A DNA stretch of 64,000 bases from Candidatus Sodalis pierantonius str. SOPE (GCF_000517405.1 NZ_CP006568.1:3782001-3846000); one strand, 5' to 3'; numbered from the stretch's first letter, positions 50,731 to 60,880 are shown. Notes: generated from the letters alone by a model not told the origin. A program made the numbers and translations.

Positions 50731-50870
50731 TTCAGCCGTAACGTCACCCGCTATCTTAGCCAAAAGCGTTGCTCCAGGATTCAGCGGTTACGTTACTCGC
50801 TGTTTTAGCCGAAGCAGTCCGTGTCGTTCCTTAGTCCAGCCGTTACCTTACTCGCTATCTTAGCCAAAGC
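50731..50870. repeat. Three imperfect direct repeats of about 36 bp
   Basis: Units at 50731-50767, 50780-50815 and 50835-50870 share TTCAGC.GT.AC.T.AC then CGCT.T.TTAGCC.AAGC. Spacing is 49 and 55 bp, so this is not a simple tandem array. No gene overlaps. Function unknown. Confidence 0.65.
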
Positions 50871-51073
50871 CCTACGGGCAATGCTACTTTGGTGCCGATG
50901 TCTGCCCCAAGTCCGTTTCCTATGCCAACATGAGTCTAACCAGAACCTTATCTGCCGCTCCCGTCGTTTCCGTTTGTTTTAACGTGTTAGGTCAAAAGTG
51001 TTTTCCCTAACTCAACGAACACGTTAATTAGTTTAATATTTGACGTTTAAAACAATAACGGGAGAACAGCGGG
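50871..51073. other. Upstream region of oppA-like gene
   Basis: No gene seen. AT-rich from 51000, with likely promoter and ribosome site GGGAGAAC before ATG 51074. Confidence 0.45.
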
Positions 51074-52659
51074 ATGAGGTTATTACCTTTTAGTTATGGC
51101 AGGAAAACGTTGCTGGCGCTCATGTTGGACGCGTTCAGGGCATCCCCATTAATGCTGCAGGCGGCAGTGGTGCCGGCCGGGGCGCTGTTGGCGGCGGATC
51201 AGGACATCGTCCGCAATAACAGCAGTGAGCCCGCGTCTCTTGATCCGCAAAAAGTGGAAAGCGAGGTTGAATTTAATATTATAAGCGATTTTTTTGAAGG
51301 GCTGGTCAGCGTGGATAATGACGGGAAAATCCGTCCGCGTCTGGCCGAACGCTGGGACAATGATCACAATACCCGCTGGGTATTTCATTTGCGACCGAGG
51401 CTAACCTGGTCGAATGGCGATCCCATTACCGCGGAGGATGTGGTCTTCAGCTGGCGCCGGCTGGTTAACCCGGTCACGGCCTCGCCCTATGCAAGTTATT
51501 TGAGCAACATGCAGGTGCTCAACGCGCAGGATATTGTAGACGGTAAGAAAAACCCGGATGAATTGGGCATCAAAGCCCTCAATGCCGGGACGGTGGAAGT
51601 GACGCTGGTGAAACCGATCTCCTATTTCCTGCAAATGCTGGCGCATCCCGCTCTGGTCCCCGTTGATAAGAAAGTTATCGATCAATTTGGCGATAAATGG
51701 ACCCAGCCGGGCAATATTGTCAGCAGCGGCGCCTATAAACTCGACCAGTGGGTAGTGAATGAAAAAGTGGTCGGCATCAGAAACAACCGCTACTGGGATA
51801 ACGCACATACGGTTATCAACAAAGTGACTTATCTGCCGGTGACCTCCGGCACCGCCGATGTTAACCGCTACCGCGCCGGCGAAATCCATATAACCTATAC
51901 CATCCCCGAAACGCTGTTTAAATCATTGAAAAAGGAGATTGGCCCCGAGGTCCACATTTCCCCGAAGCTGGCGGTGTACTATTACGAATTCAATACTCAA
52001 AAAGCGCCATTCAACGACCCAAGGGTGCGGCTGGCGCTCAATTTGAGCTTGGATAAAAGTATCATCGCTGAAAAAGTACTGGGCCAAGGACAGACGCCCG
52101 TTTGGACCCTCAGCCACTATGCCGCCGGCGGTTATAATTTGAAAATGCCGGACTACGCGGGCTGGAGCCAGGATAAACGTAATGAAAAAGCGAAAGCGCT
52201 GCTCAAAGAGGCGGGTTTCGATGCGCAGCATCCGCTGACGTTTTCCTTACTGTATAACACCTCGGAATCCCATCAACGTATTGCCATTGCCGCCAGTTCA
52301 ATGTGGAAGAAAAATTTGAGCGTCGTGGCAACGCTGCAAAATCAAGAATGGAAAACTATGCTCGATACCATGCATACCGGCAATTTTGACCTGGTGCGTT
52401 ATGCCTGGATAGCCGACTACGATGAGCCCTCGACTTTTCTGAATAATTTCTTGAGCAATAGCAGTGAAAATATCGCCAAATTCGTTAATGCCGATTATGA
52501 CCAAGCGATTCATGCGGCATCAGCGGCCACGCCGGCGAACGCCGGCCGGTTTTATCAGCAGGCGGAAGCCATTTTGGCGCACAGGTACCGGCGATCCCCG
52601 TCTATTACTATGTTTCAAGTAAGCTGGTAAAACCGTGGATGGGTGGTTTTAACGAATCG
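51074..52659 (+). pseudogene. oppA: Oligopeptide-binding protein OppA/MppA-like, 3' end broken
   Basis: Reads as a family-5 solute-binding protein: hydrophobic leader ending LLAADQ, then VRNNSSEPASLDPQKVESEV, LTWSNGDPITAEDVVFSWRR, PGNIVSSGAYKLDQWVVNEK, YYYEFNTQKAPFNDPRVRLA and SLLYNTSESHQRIAIAASSM. Near 52582 a one-base loss shifts the frame. The true continuation VPAIPVYYYVSSKLVKPWMG is readable in the next frame to 52659, where a repeat element replaces the last 25 or so residues. Periplasmic peptide binding for an Opp transporter; no transporter genes adjoin it. The leader sequence is unusual for OppA. Confidence 0.88.
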
Positions 52660-52738
52660 TGTAGCGATGCAAAATATTCTGGACTCCCCTAAACCCTAAA
52701 AAATAGCTATTTTAGACAGTCCAGAATTGGTTACAAAA
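52660..52738. repeat. Short inverted-repeat element, copy 2
   Basis: Begins TGTAGCGATGCAAAATATT like 31276. ATTCTGGACT (near 52676-52685) pairs with AGTCCAGAAT (near 52717-52726). It truncates oppA. Confidence 0.6.
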
Positions 52739-53259
52739 TCTATAGCTAAGGTAGGCGTCACTGTAGTTATCGTATCTGTTAAGTTATGCAGCTAGAGATT
52801 TCTGCTCCCGATTTAGCCAAACTTCGTCCTGACAGATCCGGTTCCGTGTTTGACCTGACCACAGGTTAGATTACGGATTTTGACGGCCACATAGATCTAT
52901 TTTCGCTTCTCCGGCGACTCCTCATTTTCTGCGGAGATACAGCTGATTCGGGAGTCACATAATAAGAGTGCTGTGACTGTGTTTTTTCGTTGTTCCTAGA
53001 GGGTAAAGTTCCCTATCCACGCTCTCATCTTCCCCAATGTGGCAACGTCTTGCCCTCGTCTCGGAGGTAGATATTTCATCATCCTGAACAAAAATGTGCC
53101 ATGTGCGTTATCGTTGATCACTCGCGACCTGTTCTGTGATGGTGGAACAAGTTTCACCTACTTACTCCAAGGCATCATCTTGTCTTAACTCAATAAGTCC
53201 TATAGGATACCCAGCAAAATAGGGCCTATTCAGAATTAATGCTTCAGCCAAGGTTGTAC
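52739..53259. other. AT-rich region, no supported gene
   Basis: About 520 bp with many stops in all frames. It may be the interior of the unidentified element starting at 52660, or eroded DNA. Confidence 0.45.
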
Positions 53260-53345
53260 ATGATAGTAAAAATTAAAGCCTTCTTATCAAGCTGGGAAAT
53301 TGGTGGAAAAGATGAGTATGCTGATGCTTACCACATGTATGGAGG
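53260..53345 (+). pseudogene. Unidentified 5' gene stub cut by IS903
   Basis: ATG 53260, then MIVKIKAFLSSWEIGGKDEY and ADAYHMYGG to the IS border at 53346. The regular codon pattern suggests a real gene start; family not recognised. Confidence 0.35.
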
Positions 53346-54400
53346 GGCTTTGTTGAATAAATCGAACTTTTAGGTGACTGGCGGCTCTGATCACTACATT
53401 CGTTTCAACATCAGGTCCCCATGGCAAAGCAAAAGTTTAAAATCACCAACTGGCCCGCATACAACAATGCGCTCAGGCAGCGGGGGGACATGACAGTATG
53501 GCTTGATGAGTCAGCCATTGCTGCATGGACTGAGAGTACACCACCTGAACATCGTGGCCGGCCGCTTCACTACACCGATATGGCCATTACCACGGTTCTG
53601 ATGATAAAGCGCGTGTTTAACCTTTCGCTCCGGGCGTTACAGGGTTTCGTTGACGCGATTTTTAAACTGATGGGGCTGTCGCTGCGCTGCCCAGATTACT
53701 CTCTGGTCAGCCGGCGAGCAAAAACCGTCGACATCAGCATAAAAACGCCAACCCGCGGCGAAATCTCACACTTGGTCATCGATGGCTCCGGCCTGAAAAT
53801 CTTCGGCGAAGGCGAATGGAAAGTCAGGCAGCATGGGGCTGAGAGGCGCAGAGTATGGCGCAAGCTTCATCTGGCAGTAGATAGCGCGACACATGAAATT
53901 ATCTGTGCCGATTTATCGCTAAGCGGTACGACAGATGCGCAGGCACTGTCCGGGCTGATTAACCAAACCCACCGGAAAATCAGGGAAGCGTCGGCTGACA
54001 GTGCTTACGATACGCGTTACTGTCATGATGCTCTGCTGAGGAAAAAAATAAAGCCGCTTATCCCACAGTGAAGTGGTGCGCAATATTGGCCAGCTCGATA
54101 CCATGAGCGTAACCATGCGGTGGCAAATCAGCATCTGAGCGGCAATAACGATACCTGGAAAAAGAAAGTAGGTTATCACCGGCGTTCACTGGCTGAAACG
54201 GCCATGTTCCGGTTTAAAACACTTCTGGGTGGTCATCTGAGTCTGCATGACTATGACGCGCAGGTAGGTGAGGCTATGGCAATGGTCAAAGCGCTTAACC
54301 GGATCACGCTGTTAGGAATGCCAAACAACGTCCGCATCATGTAACAATCGCCCTGATAGGGAGGAAGTCGTCACAAATTTCGGATTTATTCAACAAAGCG
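53346..54400 (+). mobile_element. IS903-like element, copy 9, no matching TSD
   Basis: 1055 bp. Flanks GTATGGAGG and TATAAAGAC differ, so it is a recombination joint between the stub at 53260 and the dam remnant. Confidence 0.93.
53421..54344 (+). pseudogene. IS903-like transposase, nonsense mutation
   Basis: CCGCGAAGT is CCACAGTGAAGT at 54064-54075: an inserted/changed base pair creates TGA after PLIPQ, 216 codons in, before the C-terminal E of the DDE triad. VIDGSGLK variant as in copy 3. Confidence 0.88.
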
Positions 54401-54466
54401 TATAAAGACCGGTGGTGTCATTTATCCCCAGCTGGGCGCGTACTTGCACTATAATAATGTGTGATA

Positions 54467-54966
54467 TCAATTCATTATTATCAGCTCGCTAACTTTATTT
54501 TTACTATTTCCCAAAGAATAAGAAAGCTGGACGCTTTCCTGCGACAATGCCGAAAATACTTCACGCATTTCTGGTATATTATTGACGGAAATAATCATTT
54601 TTCCGTTAATGCTTTTAGCTAAACGTGCCATGTTTTCGTATTCATCGAACGAAAAGGGGACGCCATAGCCTTGCGTCTTCCAATAGGGCGGATCGAGATA
54701 AAAGAGAGTATGTGGGTGGTCATATTTCTCAACGCAAGTTCGCCAGCTCAGATGCTCAATTGTTACTCCTGATAGACGTAGATGAGCCAGAGAAAGCTGC
54801 TCTTCAAGCCTGAGAAGATTCACAGCCTGTGAACGTACGGCAGAAGCACCGAATGTCTGTCCGGAAACTTTTCCTCCAAATGCCAGATGTTGCAGATAAT
54901 AAAATCGCGCAGCACGTTGAATATCAGTGAAAATTTCTGGTGGCGTCTTTTGTTGCCACTCAAATA
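54467..54966 (-). pseudogene. dam: Second phage-type DNA adenine methylase, N-terminus lost
   Basis: Open from the IS256 border at 54966: FTDIQRAARFYYLQHLAFGG, KVSGQTFGASAVRSQAVNLL, FYLDPPYWKTQGYGV (catalytic DPPY), IISVNNIPEMREVF, ending ELIIMN at 54467. It is homologous to but clearly diverged from 31384-32533, so two different prophage/plasmid dam genes once existed. About half of the protein, including the AdoMet FCGG motif, is missing. Confidence 0.85.
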
Positions 54967-56213
54967 GAGCCTGTTTAGAAATTTGTGTATTTGCCTGATT
55001 TTGATATGTTCAATCCAACATCAAAAACAGGTTAATTTATGGACGAAAAACAGTTGCAGGCTCTGGCTAACGAACTGGCCAAAAATCTCAAAACCCCTGA
55101 AGATCTCAGTCACTTCGATCGGCTGCTGAAAAAAATCAGCGTCGAAGCAGCTCTCAATGCCGAAATGACCCATCACCTCGGCTACGATAAAAATCAGCCT
55201 AAACCGGGGACCAACGCCCGCAACGGCTATTCCACAAAAACCGTTACCACTGGCGATGGCCCGCTGGCACTGCGTACTCCGCGCGATCGTGACGGTTCCT
55301 TTGAACCGCAACTGGTGAAGAAGAACCAGACCCGGATTACCGGGATGGATAACCAGATTTTATCGTTGTACGCCAAAGGGATGACCACCCGCGAGATCGC
55401 CGCCGCGTTCAAAGAGCTGTATGACGCCGATGTCTCGCCGGCGCTGGTCTCAAAGATCACCGATGCGGTCATGGAGCAGGTTGTCGAATGGCAAAACCGG
55501 CCTCTGTATGCAGTCTATCCCATTGTTTATCTTGACTGTATCGTTCTAAAAGTCCGGCAGGACAGCCGCATCATCAACAAATCTGTGTTCCTGGCGCTGG
55601 GCATCAACATCGAAGGCCAGAAATAGTTGTTAGGTATGTGGCTGGCCGAAAATGAAGGCGCAAAGTTCTGGCTGAACGTGCTGACAGAGCTGAAAAACCG
55701 CGGCCTGAACGATATCCTTATCGCCTGCGTAGACGGGCTGAAAGGTTTCCCTGACGCTATTAACGCGGTGTATCCGGAGGGCGCGGCTCCAGCTGTGTAT
55801 CGTGCATATGGTGCGCAACAGCCTGCGGTTCGTCTCCTGGAAGGACTACAAGGCCGTCACCCGCGACCTGAAAGCTATCTATCAGGCCCCTACGGAAGAA
55901 GCCGGCTTGCAGGCGCTGGAAGCGTTCTCCAGTGCCTGGGACATCCGCGACCCGCAAATAAGTCGAAGCTGGCAGGCAAACTGGGCCAATCTGGCCACGT
56001 TCTTTGCCTACCCAACGGACATCCGCAAGGTGTTCCCGACCGACGACGCAGTGAAAAAGGTGGTGTGGCTGGCGATACAGGCGGCCTCACAGAAATGGAC
56101 AATGCCTTTGAGGGACTGGCGCATGGCAATGAGCCGCTTTATTATCGAATTCGATGACCGCCTGGACGGTCACTTCTGAGAAAAGGCATTTACACAGAAT
56201 CCGGTACGGGCTC
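54967..56213 (+). mobile_element. IS256-like element, copy G, inversion partner
   Basis: 1247 bp. Left flank CTCAAATA (dam); right flank ATTCAGTA (end of aapJ). Variant right end ...CCGGTACGGGCTC. See copy F. Confidence 0.93.
55039..56179 (+). pseudogene. IS256-family transposase, multiply broken
   Basis: Three lesions: AAAGAG to AAATAG stop near 55623; an extra G near 55780; and an in-frame 69-bp deletion near 56025 between two CGCAAGGTG repeats, which removes the catalytic TTNAIESLN motif. Confidence 0.92.
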
Positions 56214-56240
56214 ATTCAGTACGCCCCGCCGGTACGTTAA
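56214..56240 (+). pseudogene. aapJ: Detached 3' end of aapJ
   Basis: ATT CAG TAC GCC CCG CCG GTA CGT TAA reads IQYAPPVR then stop, the natural C-terminus of AapJ. The first eight bases duplicate the last bases of aapJ at 48672-48679. Confidence 0.88.
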
Positions 56241-56258
56241 TAGCTGCCACAGTTCAGG

Positions 56259-56284
56259 AGCACCGGCGCCGCCGGTGCTTTTTC
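56259..56284 (+). terminator. Hairpin between aapJ end and aapQ (attenuator)
   Basis: Stem AGCACCGGC-GCC-GCCGGTGCT followed by TTTTC. Such hairpins between a binding-protein gene and its permease genes usually lower permease expression relative to the binding protein. Without aapJ upstream, aapQMP may have no promoter of their own. Confidence 0.8.
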
Positions 56285-56311
56285 TTCGATTTTTCCTGCT
56301 GAGGCTTACCT

Positions 56312-57472
56312 ATGCAACACCGCCCAACCGTAACGGGAAACTTTTCCCTGACCAACCCTGCGGTTCGCGCCTGGCTTTACCAGATTCTGGCTGTTGTGAT
56401 CCTGGTGGCGTTTGTCGGCCATCTGGTGCATAACACTCTGACCAACCTGAACCACCGCGGTATCACCTCCGGATTCGACTTCCTTAATAACGCCGCCGGT
56501 TTTGGCATCGTGCAGCATCTCACCGATTTTGAACAAGGCGACACCTACGGGCGAGTCTTTGTCGTCGGTCTGTTCAATACGCTGCTGGTATCGGCGCTAT
56601 GTATTGTTTTTGCCTCGATACTGGGTTTTATCATCGGCCTGTCGAGACTGTCCGAGAACTGGCTGCTGCGTAAACTCTCCACCCTGTATATCGAGATTTT
56701 CCGCAACATTCCGCCGCTGCTGCAAATCTTCTTCTGGTATTTCGCCGTGTTGCGCAACCTGCCTGGACCGCGTCAGGCGGTAAACGCTTTCGATCTTGCC
56801 TTTCTCAGTAACCGCGGACTGTATTTACCCGCTCCCGACGCCGGCTCGGGCGCTTGGGCGACCTTTCTCGCGCTGCTGATAGCCGTGGCGCTGTTTCGCC
56901 TCCAGCGCCGCCATCAGCTTAAAACCGGCCAATTGCGCCGCAGCTGGCCGTGGATAATCGTGCTGCTGGTAGCGCTGCCGGCACTGGCGCAGTTTATCGC
57001 CGGCCCCGCGATCGCCTGGGATGTGCCGCAGCTGCGCGGCTTTAATTTCCGCGGCGGTATGGCGCTTATTCCCGAGCTCGCGACGCTGGCGCTGTCGGTG
57101 TACACGTCTGCGTTTATTGCTGAGGTGATCCGCTCCGGTATTCAGTCGGTGCCGTTCGGCCAGCACGAAGCGGCGCGCTCGCTCGGATTGCCAAATCCGG
57201 TGACGCTGAACAAAGTGATCCTGCCGCAGGCGATGCGAGTGATCGTTCCTCCCCTTACCAGTCAATATCTCAATATCGTCAAGAACTCATCGTTGGCGGC
57301 CGCTATCGGCTATCCCGATATGGTGTCGTTGTTCGCCGGCTCGGTGCTCAATCAGACCGGCCAGGCCATCGAAACCATCGCCATTACCATGGGGGTTTAT
57401 CTGGTCATCAGCCTGGCTATTTCGTTGCTGATGAATATTTATAACAAGCACAAAGCGCTGGTGGAACGTTGA
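56312..57472 (+). CDS. aapQ: General L-amino-acid ABC transporter permease AapQ
   Basis: 386-aa inner-membrane permease. It has a long periplasmic insertion between the first membrane segments (HRGITSGFDFLNNAAGFGIV), as in AapQ/BztB, and the EAA loop SVPFGQHEAARSLGLPNPVT near the C-terminus. Blocks YIEIFRNIPPLLQIFFWYFA and NSSLAAAIGYPDMVSLFAGS are typical. It pairs with AapM to form the channel. Frame intact, but the partner aapM is broken. Confidence 0.92.
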   Translation: MQHRPTVTGNFSLTNPAVRAWLYQILAVVILVAFVGHLVHNTLTNLNHRGITSGFDFLNNAAGFGIVQHLTDFEQGDTYGRVFVVGLFNTLLVSALCIVFASILGFIIGLSRLSENWLLRKLSTLYIEIFRNIPPLLQIFFWYFAVLRNLPGPRQAVNAFDLAFLSNRGLYLPAPDAGSGAWATFLALLIAVALFRLQRRHQLKTGQLRRSWPWIIVLLVALPALAQFIAGPAIAWDVPQLRGFNFRGGMALIPELATLALSVYTSAFIAEVIRSGIQSVPFGQHEAARSLGLPNPVTLNKVILPQAMRVIVPPLTSQYLNIVKNSSLAAAIGYPDMVSLFAGSVLNQTGQAIETIAITMGVYLVISLAISLLMNIYNKHKALVER

Positions 57473-57481
57473 GAGGTCCCG

Positions 57482-58607
57482 ATGACTATGACTTTATCTC
57501 CGCAGGAACCCATCGCGTCGGTCTCACGTAATCGGCTGGTCCTGGCAACGCAATGGATCAAACGCAATTTGTTTTCCAACTTCACGAATAGCCTTCTGAC
57601 CCTGTTCTGTCTCTGGCTATTGTGGATAGCCTTACCGCCGCTGGTGGAGTGGGTGTTCATCAAAGCCAATTGGTTGGGGAAAAGCCAATTGGTTGGGGAC
57701 CTCGCGCCTTGATTGCACTCGCGAAGGCGCCTGCTGGGTATTTATCCACGCGCGTTTCGGCCAATTCATGTATGGACTTTATCCGCTGGATCAGCGTTGG
57801 CGCATCAATGTCACCCTTATTGTGTGCCTGCTTTCGCTGCTGCCGATGTTTTGGCGCGGTATGCCGCGCCGCGGCCGCTATATCACCTGCTGGGTGATAG
57901 CGATTCCCATCTTTACCTGGATCATGCTTTACGGCGGCTTTTTCGGCCTGAGTCGCGTGGAAACCCGCTTATGGGGCGGCCTCACTCTGACTTTGATTAT
58001 CTCCGCGGTGGGCATCGCCGGCGCGATGCCGTTGGGGATTATTCTAGCGCTGGCCCGGCGTTCATCTATGCCGGTGGTAAAATGGCTGGCGATCATCTTT
58101 ATCGAGTTTTGGCGCGGCGTACCGCTTATCACCGTGCTGTTTATGTCCTCGGTGATGCTGCCGCTTTTTCTCTCCGAAGGCACCCAAATCGATAAACTGC
58201 TGCGCGCGCTGGTGGGCGTTATCATGTTCCAATCCGCCTATGTGGCGGAAGTCGTACGCGGCGGGCTACAGGCGCTGCCAAAGGGCCAAACCGAGGCGGC
58301 GGAATCCCTGGCGCTCGGCTATTGGAAAACCCAGGGGCTCATTATTTTGCCGCAGGCGCTAAAGATGGTCATCCCCGGACTGGTCAATACCATCATCGCG
58401 TTATTTAAAGACACCAGCCTGGTGGTCATTATCGGGTTATTCGATCTGTTTAGCAGCGTGCAGCAGGCAACGATGGACCCCGCCTGGCTGGGCATGTCCA
58501 CCGAAGGTTATGTCTTCGCCGCGCTCGTTTATTGAATTTTCTGTTTCAGCATGTCCCGCTATAGCCAGCATCTGGAAAAGCGTTTTCATACCGGACACCA
58601 GCATTGA
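57482..58607 (+). pseudogene. aapM: ABC transporter permease AapM, duplicated 19 bp and nonsense
   Basis: A 19-bp tandem duplication at about 57662-57700 (unit GCCAATTGGTTGGGGAAAA) shifts the frame after FIKANWLG. Without it the protein reads ANWLGTSRLDCTREGACWVF in frame. Later TGG to TGA at 58532-58534 (ALVYWIFCFSMSRYS) removes the last 24 codons, which continue readably to 58605. The EAA loop GLQALPKGQTEAAESLALGY is present. Two independent lesions, so the transporter is probably dead. Confidence 0.92.
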
Positions 58608-58614
58608 GGTTTTT

Positions 58615-59379
58615 ATGAGCATGAATAATAACGCCGCCCCTACGGACAACCTAATAATTACAATGGAAAACGTCAATAAATGGTATGGACAGTTCCATGT
58701 TTTGAAAGATATCAATCTGCAGGTCAAAGCCGGCGAGCGTATCGTGTTATGCGGCCCCTCCGGATCGGGTAAGTCCACGACGATCCGCTGTATCAACCAT
58801 CTTGAGGAGCATCAACAGGGCAACATTGTGATTGACGGTACTCTGCTTAATGACGATCTCCGCAATATCGAGCGCGTACGCACCGAAGTCGGCATGGTAT
58901 TTCAGCACTTCAATCTATTTCCGCACCTGACTGTCCTGCAAAATTGCATTCTGGCGCCTACCTGGGTACGCAAGATGCCCAAGAAAGAGGCCGAGGCGCT
59001 GGCGATGCACTATTTGGAGCGGGTGCGCATTGCCGAACATGCGCAAAAATTCCCCGGACAGTTGTCGGGCGGACAGCAGCAACGGGTCGCTATCGCCCGT
59101 TCGCTGTGCATGAAGCCGAAAATCATGTTATTTGATGAACCGACCTCGGCGCTGGATCCTGAAATGGTGAAAGAGGTGCTGGATACCATGATAGGACTGG
59201 CTGAAGATGGAATGACCATGTTGTGTGTGACCCATGAAATGGGCTTTGCCCGCACCGTGGCCGATCGGGTGATCTTCATGGATCGCGGCGAAATTGTTGA
59301 ACAGGCACCGCCGGAGGCGTTTTTCGCCCAGCCGAAATCGGCGCGGACCCGCGCTTTTCTCTCACAGGTCATTCACTAA
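58615..59379 (+). CDS. aapP: General L-amino-acid ABC transporter ATPase AapP
   Basis: 254 aa. Walker A GPSGSGKST, Q-loop region GMVFQHFNLFPHLTV, signature LSGGQQQRVAIARSL, Walker B IMLFDEPTSALDPEM and H-loop CVTHEMGFA are all present. ATG 58615, 7 bp after the remnant aapM stop; an earlier ATG at 58510 lies inside aapM and is rejected. Intact frame without a working permease partner. Confidence 0.93.
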   Translation: MSMNNNAAPTDNLIITMENVNKWYGQFHVLKDINLQVKAGERIVLCGPSGSGKSTTIRCINHLEEHQQGNIVIDGTLLNDDLRNIERVRTEVGMVFQHFNLFPHLTVLQNCILAPTWVRKMPKKEAEALAMHYLERVRIAEHAQKFPGQLSGGQQQRVAIARSLCMKPKIMLFDEPTSALDPEMVKEVLDTMIGLAEDGMTMLCVTHEMGFARTVADRVIFMDRGEIVEQAPPEAFFAQPKSARTRAFLSQVIH

Positions 59380-59393
59380 TGTTCCCGGCGGGT

Positions 59394-60709
59394 GAGCCCG
59401 TACCGGATTCTGTGTAAATGCCTTTTCTCAGAAGTGACCGTCCAGGCGGTCACCGAACTCGATAATAAAGCGGCTCATTGCCATGCGCCAGTCCCTCAAA
59501 GACATTGTCCATTTCTGTGAGGCCGCCTGTATCGCCAGCCACACCACCTTTTTCACTGCGTCGTCGGTCGGGAACACCTTGCGCTTTTTGATGGCATGCC
59601 GGATCACGCTGTTTAACGACTCGATGGCGTTGGTCGTGTAGATCACCTTGCGGATGTCCGTTGGGTAGGCAAAGAACGTGGCCAGATTGGCCCAGTTTGC
59701 CTGCCAGCTTCGACTTATTTGCGGGTCGCGGATGTCCCAGGCACTGGAGAACGCTTCCAGCGCCTGCAAGCCGGCTTCTTCCGTAGGGGCCTGATAGATA
59801 GCTTTCAGGTCGCGGGTGACGGCCTTGTAGTCCTTCCAAGAGACGAACCGCAGGCTGTTGCGCACCATATGCACGATACACAGCTGGAGCCGCGCCTCCG
59901 AATACACCGCGTTAATAGCGTCAGGGAAACCTTTCAGCCCGTCTACGCAGGCGATAAGGATATCGTTCAGGCCGCGGTTTTTCAGCTCTGTCAGCACGTT
60001 CAGCCAGAACTTTGCGCCTTCATTTTCGGCCAGCCACATACCTAGCAACTCTTTCTGGCCTTCGATGTTGATGCCCAGCGCCAGGAACACAGATTTGTTG
60101 ATGATGCGGCTGTCCTGCCGGACTTTTAGAACGATACAGTCAAGATAAACAATGGGATAAACTGCATCCAGAGGCCGGTTTTGCCATTCGACAACCTGCT
60201 CCATGACCGTATCGGTGACCTTTGAGACCAGCGCCGGCGAGACATCGGCGTCATACAGCTCTTTGAACGCGGCGGGCGATCTCGCGGGTGGTCATCCCTT
60301 TGGCGTACAACGATAAAATCTGGTTATCCATCCCGGTAATCCGGGTCTGGTTCTTCTTCACCAGTTGCGGTTCAAAGGAACCGTCACGATCGCGCGGAGT
60401 ACGCAGCGCCAGCGGGCCATCGCCAGTGGTAACGGTTTTTGTGGAATAGCCGTTGCGGGCGTTGGTCCCCGGTTTAGGCTGATTTTTATCGTAGCCGAGG
60501 TGATGGGTCATTTCGGCATTGAGAGCTGCTTCGACGCTGATTTTTTTCAGCAGCCGATCGAAGTGACTGAGATCTTCAGGGGTTTTGAGATTTTTGGTCA
60601 GTTCGTTAGCCAGAGCCTGCAACTGTTTTTCGTCCATAAATTAACCTGTTTTTGATGTTGGATTGAACATATCAAAATCAGGCAAATACACAAATTTCTA
60701 AACAGGCTC
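59394..60709 (-). mobile_element. IS256-like element, copy H, no matching TSD
   Basis: 1316 bp with the variant right end GAGCCCGTACCGGATTC. Flanks CGGCGGGT (after aapP) and GTTTCTGA (after the rrn terminator) differ, so the aap locus and the rRNA operon were brought together by recombination. Confidence 0.93.
59428..60637 (-). pseudogene. IS256-family transposase, frameshifted
   Basis: One extra G near 60273 (GCGGGCGAT for GCGGCGAT) breaks the frame after TREIA. The C-terminal 258 codons with D, D, E motifs are open from an internal ATG at 60204. Confidence 0.9.
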
Positions 60710-60722
60710 GTTTCTGAGACAA

Positions 60723-60753
60723 GAAAAAAGCCCTCTGCGTTAGCAGAGGGCTT
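60723..60753 (-). terminator. rRNA operon terminator
   Basis: On the minus strand AAGCCCTCTGC-TAAC-GCAGAGGGCTT followed by T-rich sequence, 7-8 bp after the 5S gene. Confidence 0.85.
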
Positions 60754-60760
60754 CTTGATT

Positions 60761-60880
60761 ATGCCTGGCAGTTCCCTACTCTCGCATGGGGAGACCCCAC
60801 ACTACCATCGGCGCTACGGCGTTTCACTTCTGAGTTCGGCATGGGGTCAGGTGGGACCACCGCGCTAGTGCCGCCAGGCA
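60761..60880 (-). rRNA. rrf: 5S ribosomal RNA
   Basis: 120 nt on the minus strand from TGCCTGGCGGCACTAGCGCG to GAACTGCCAGGCAT. Almost identical to E. coli 5S, with the central CACCTGACCCCATGCCGAAC. Confidence 0.96.

Noticed and set aside
50731..50870. Considered a minimal CRISPR (three repeats, 13-20 bp gaps)
   Set aside because: Repeats are imperfect, spacers unequal and too short, no cas genes.
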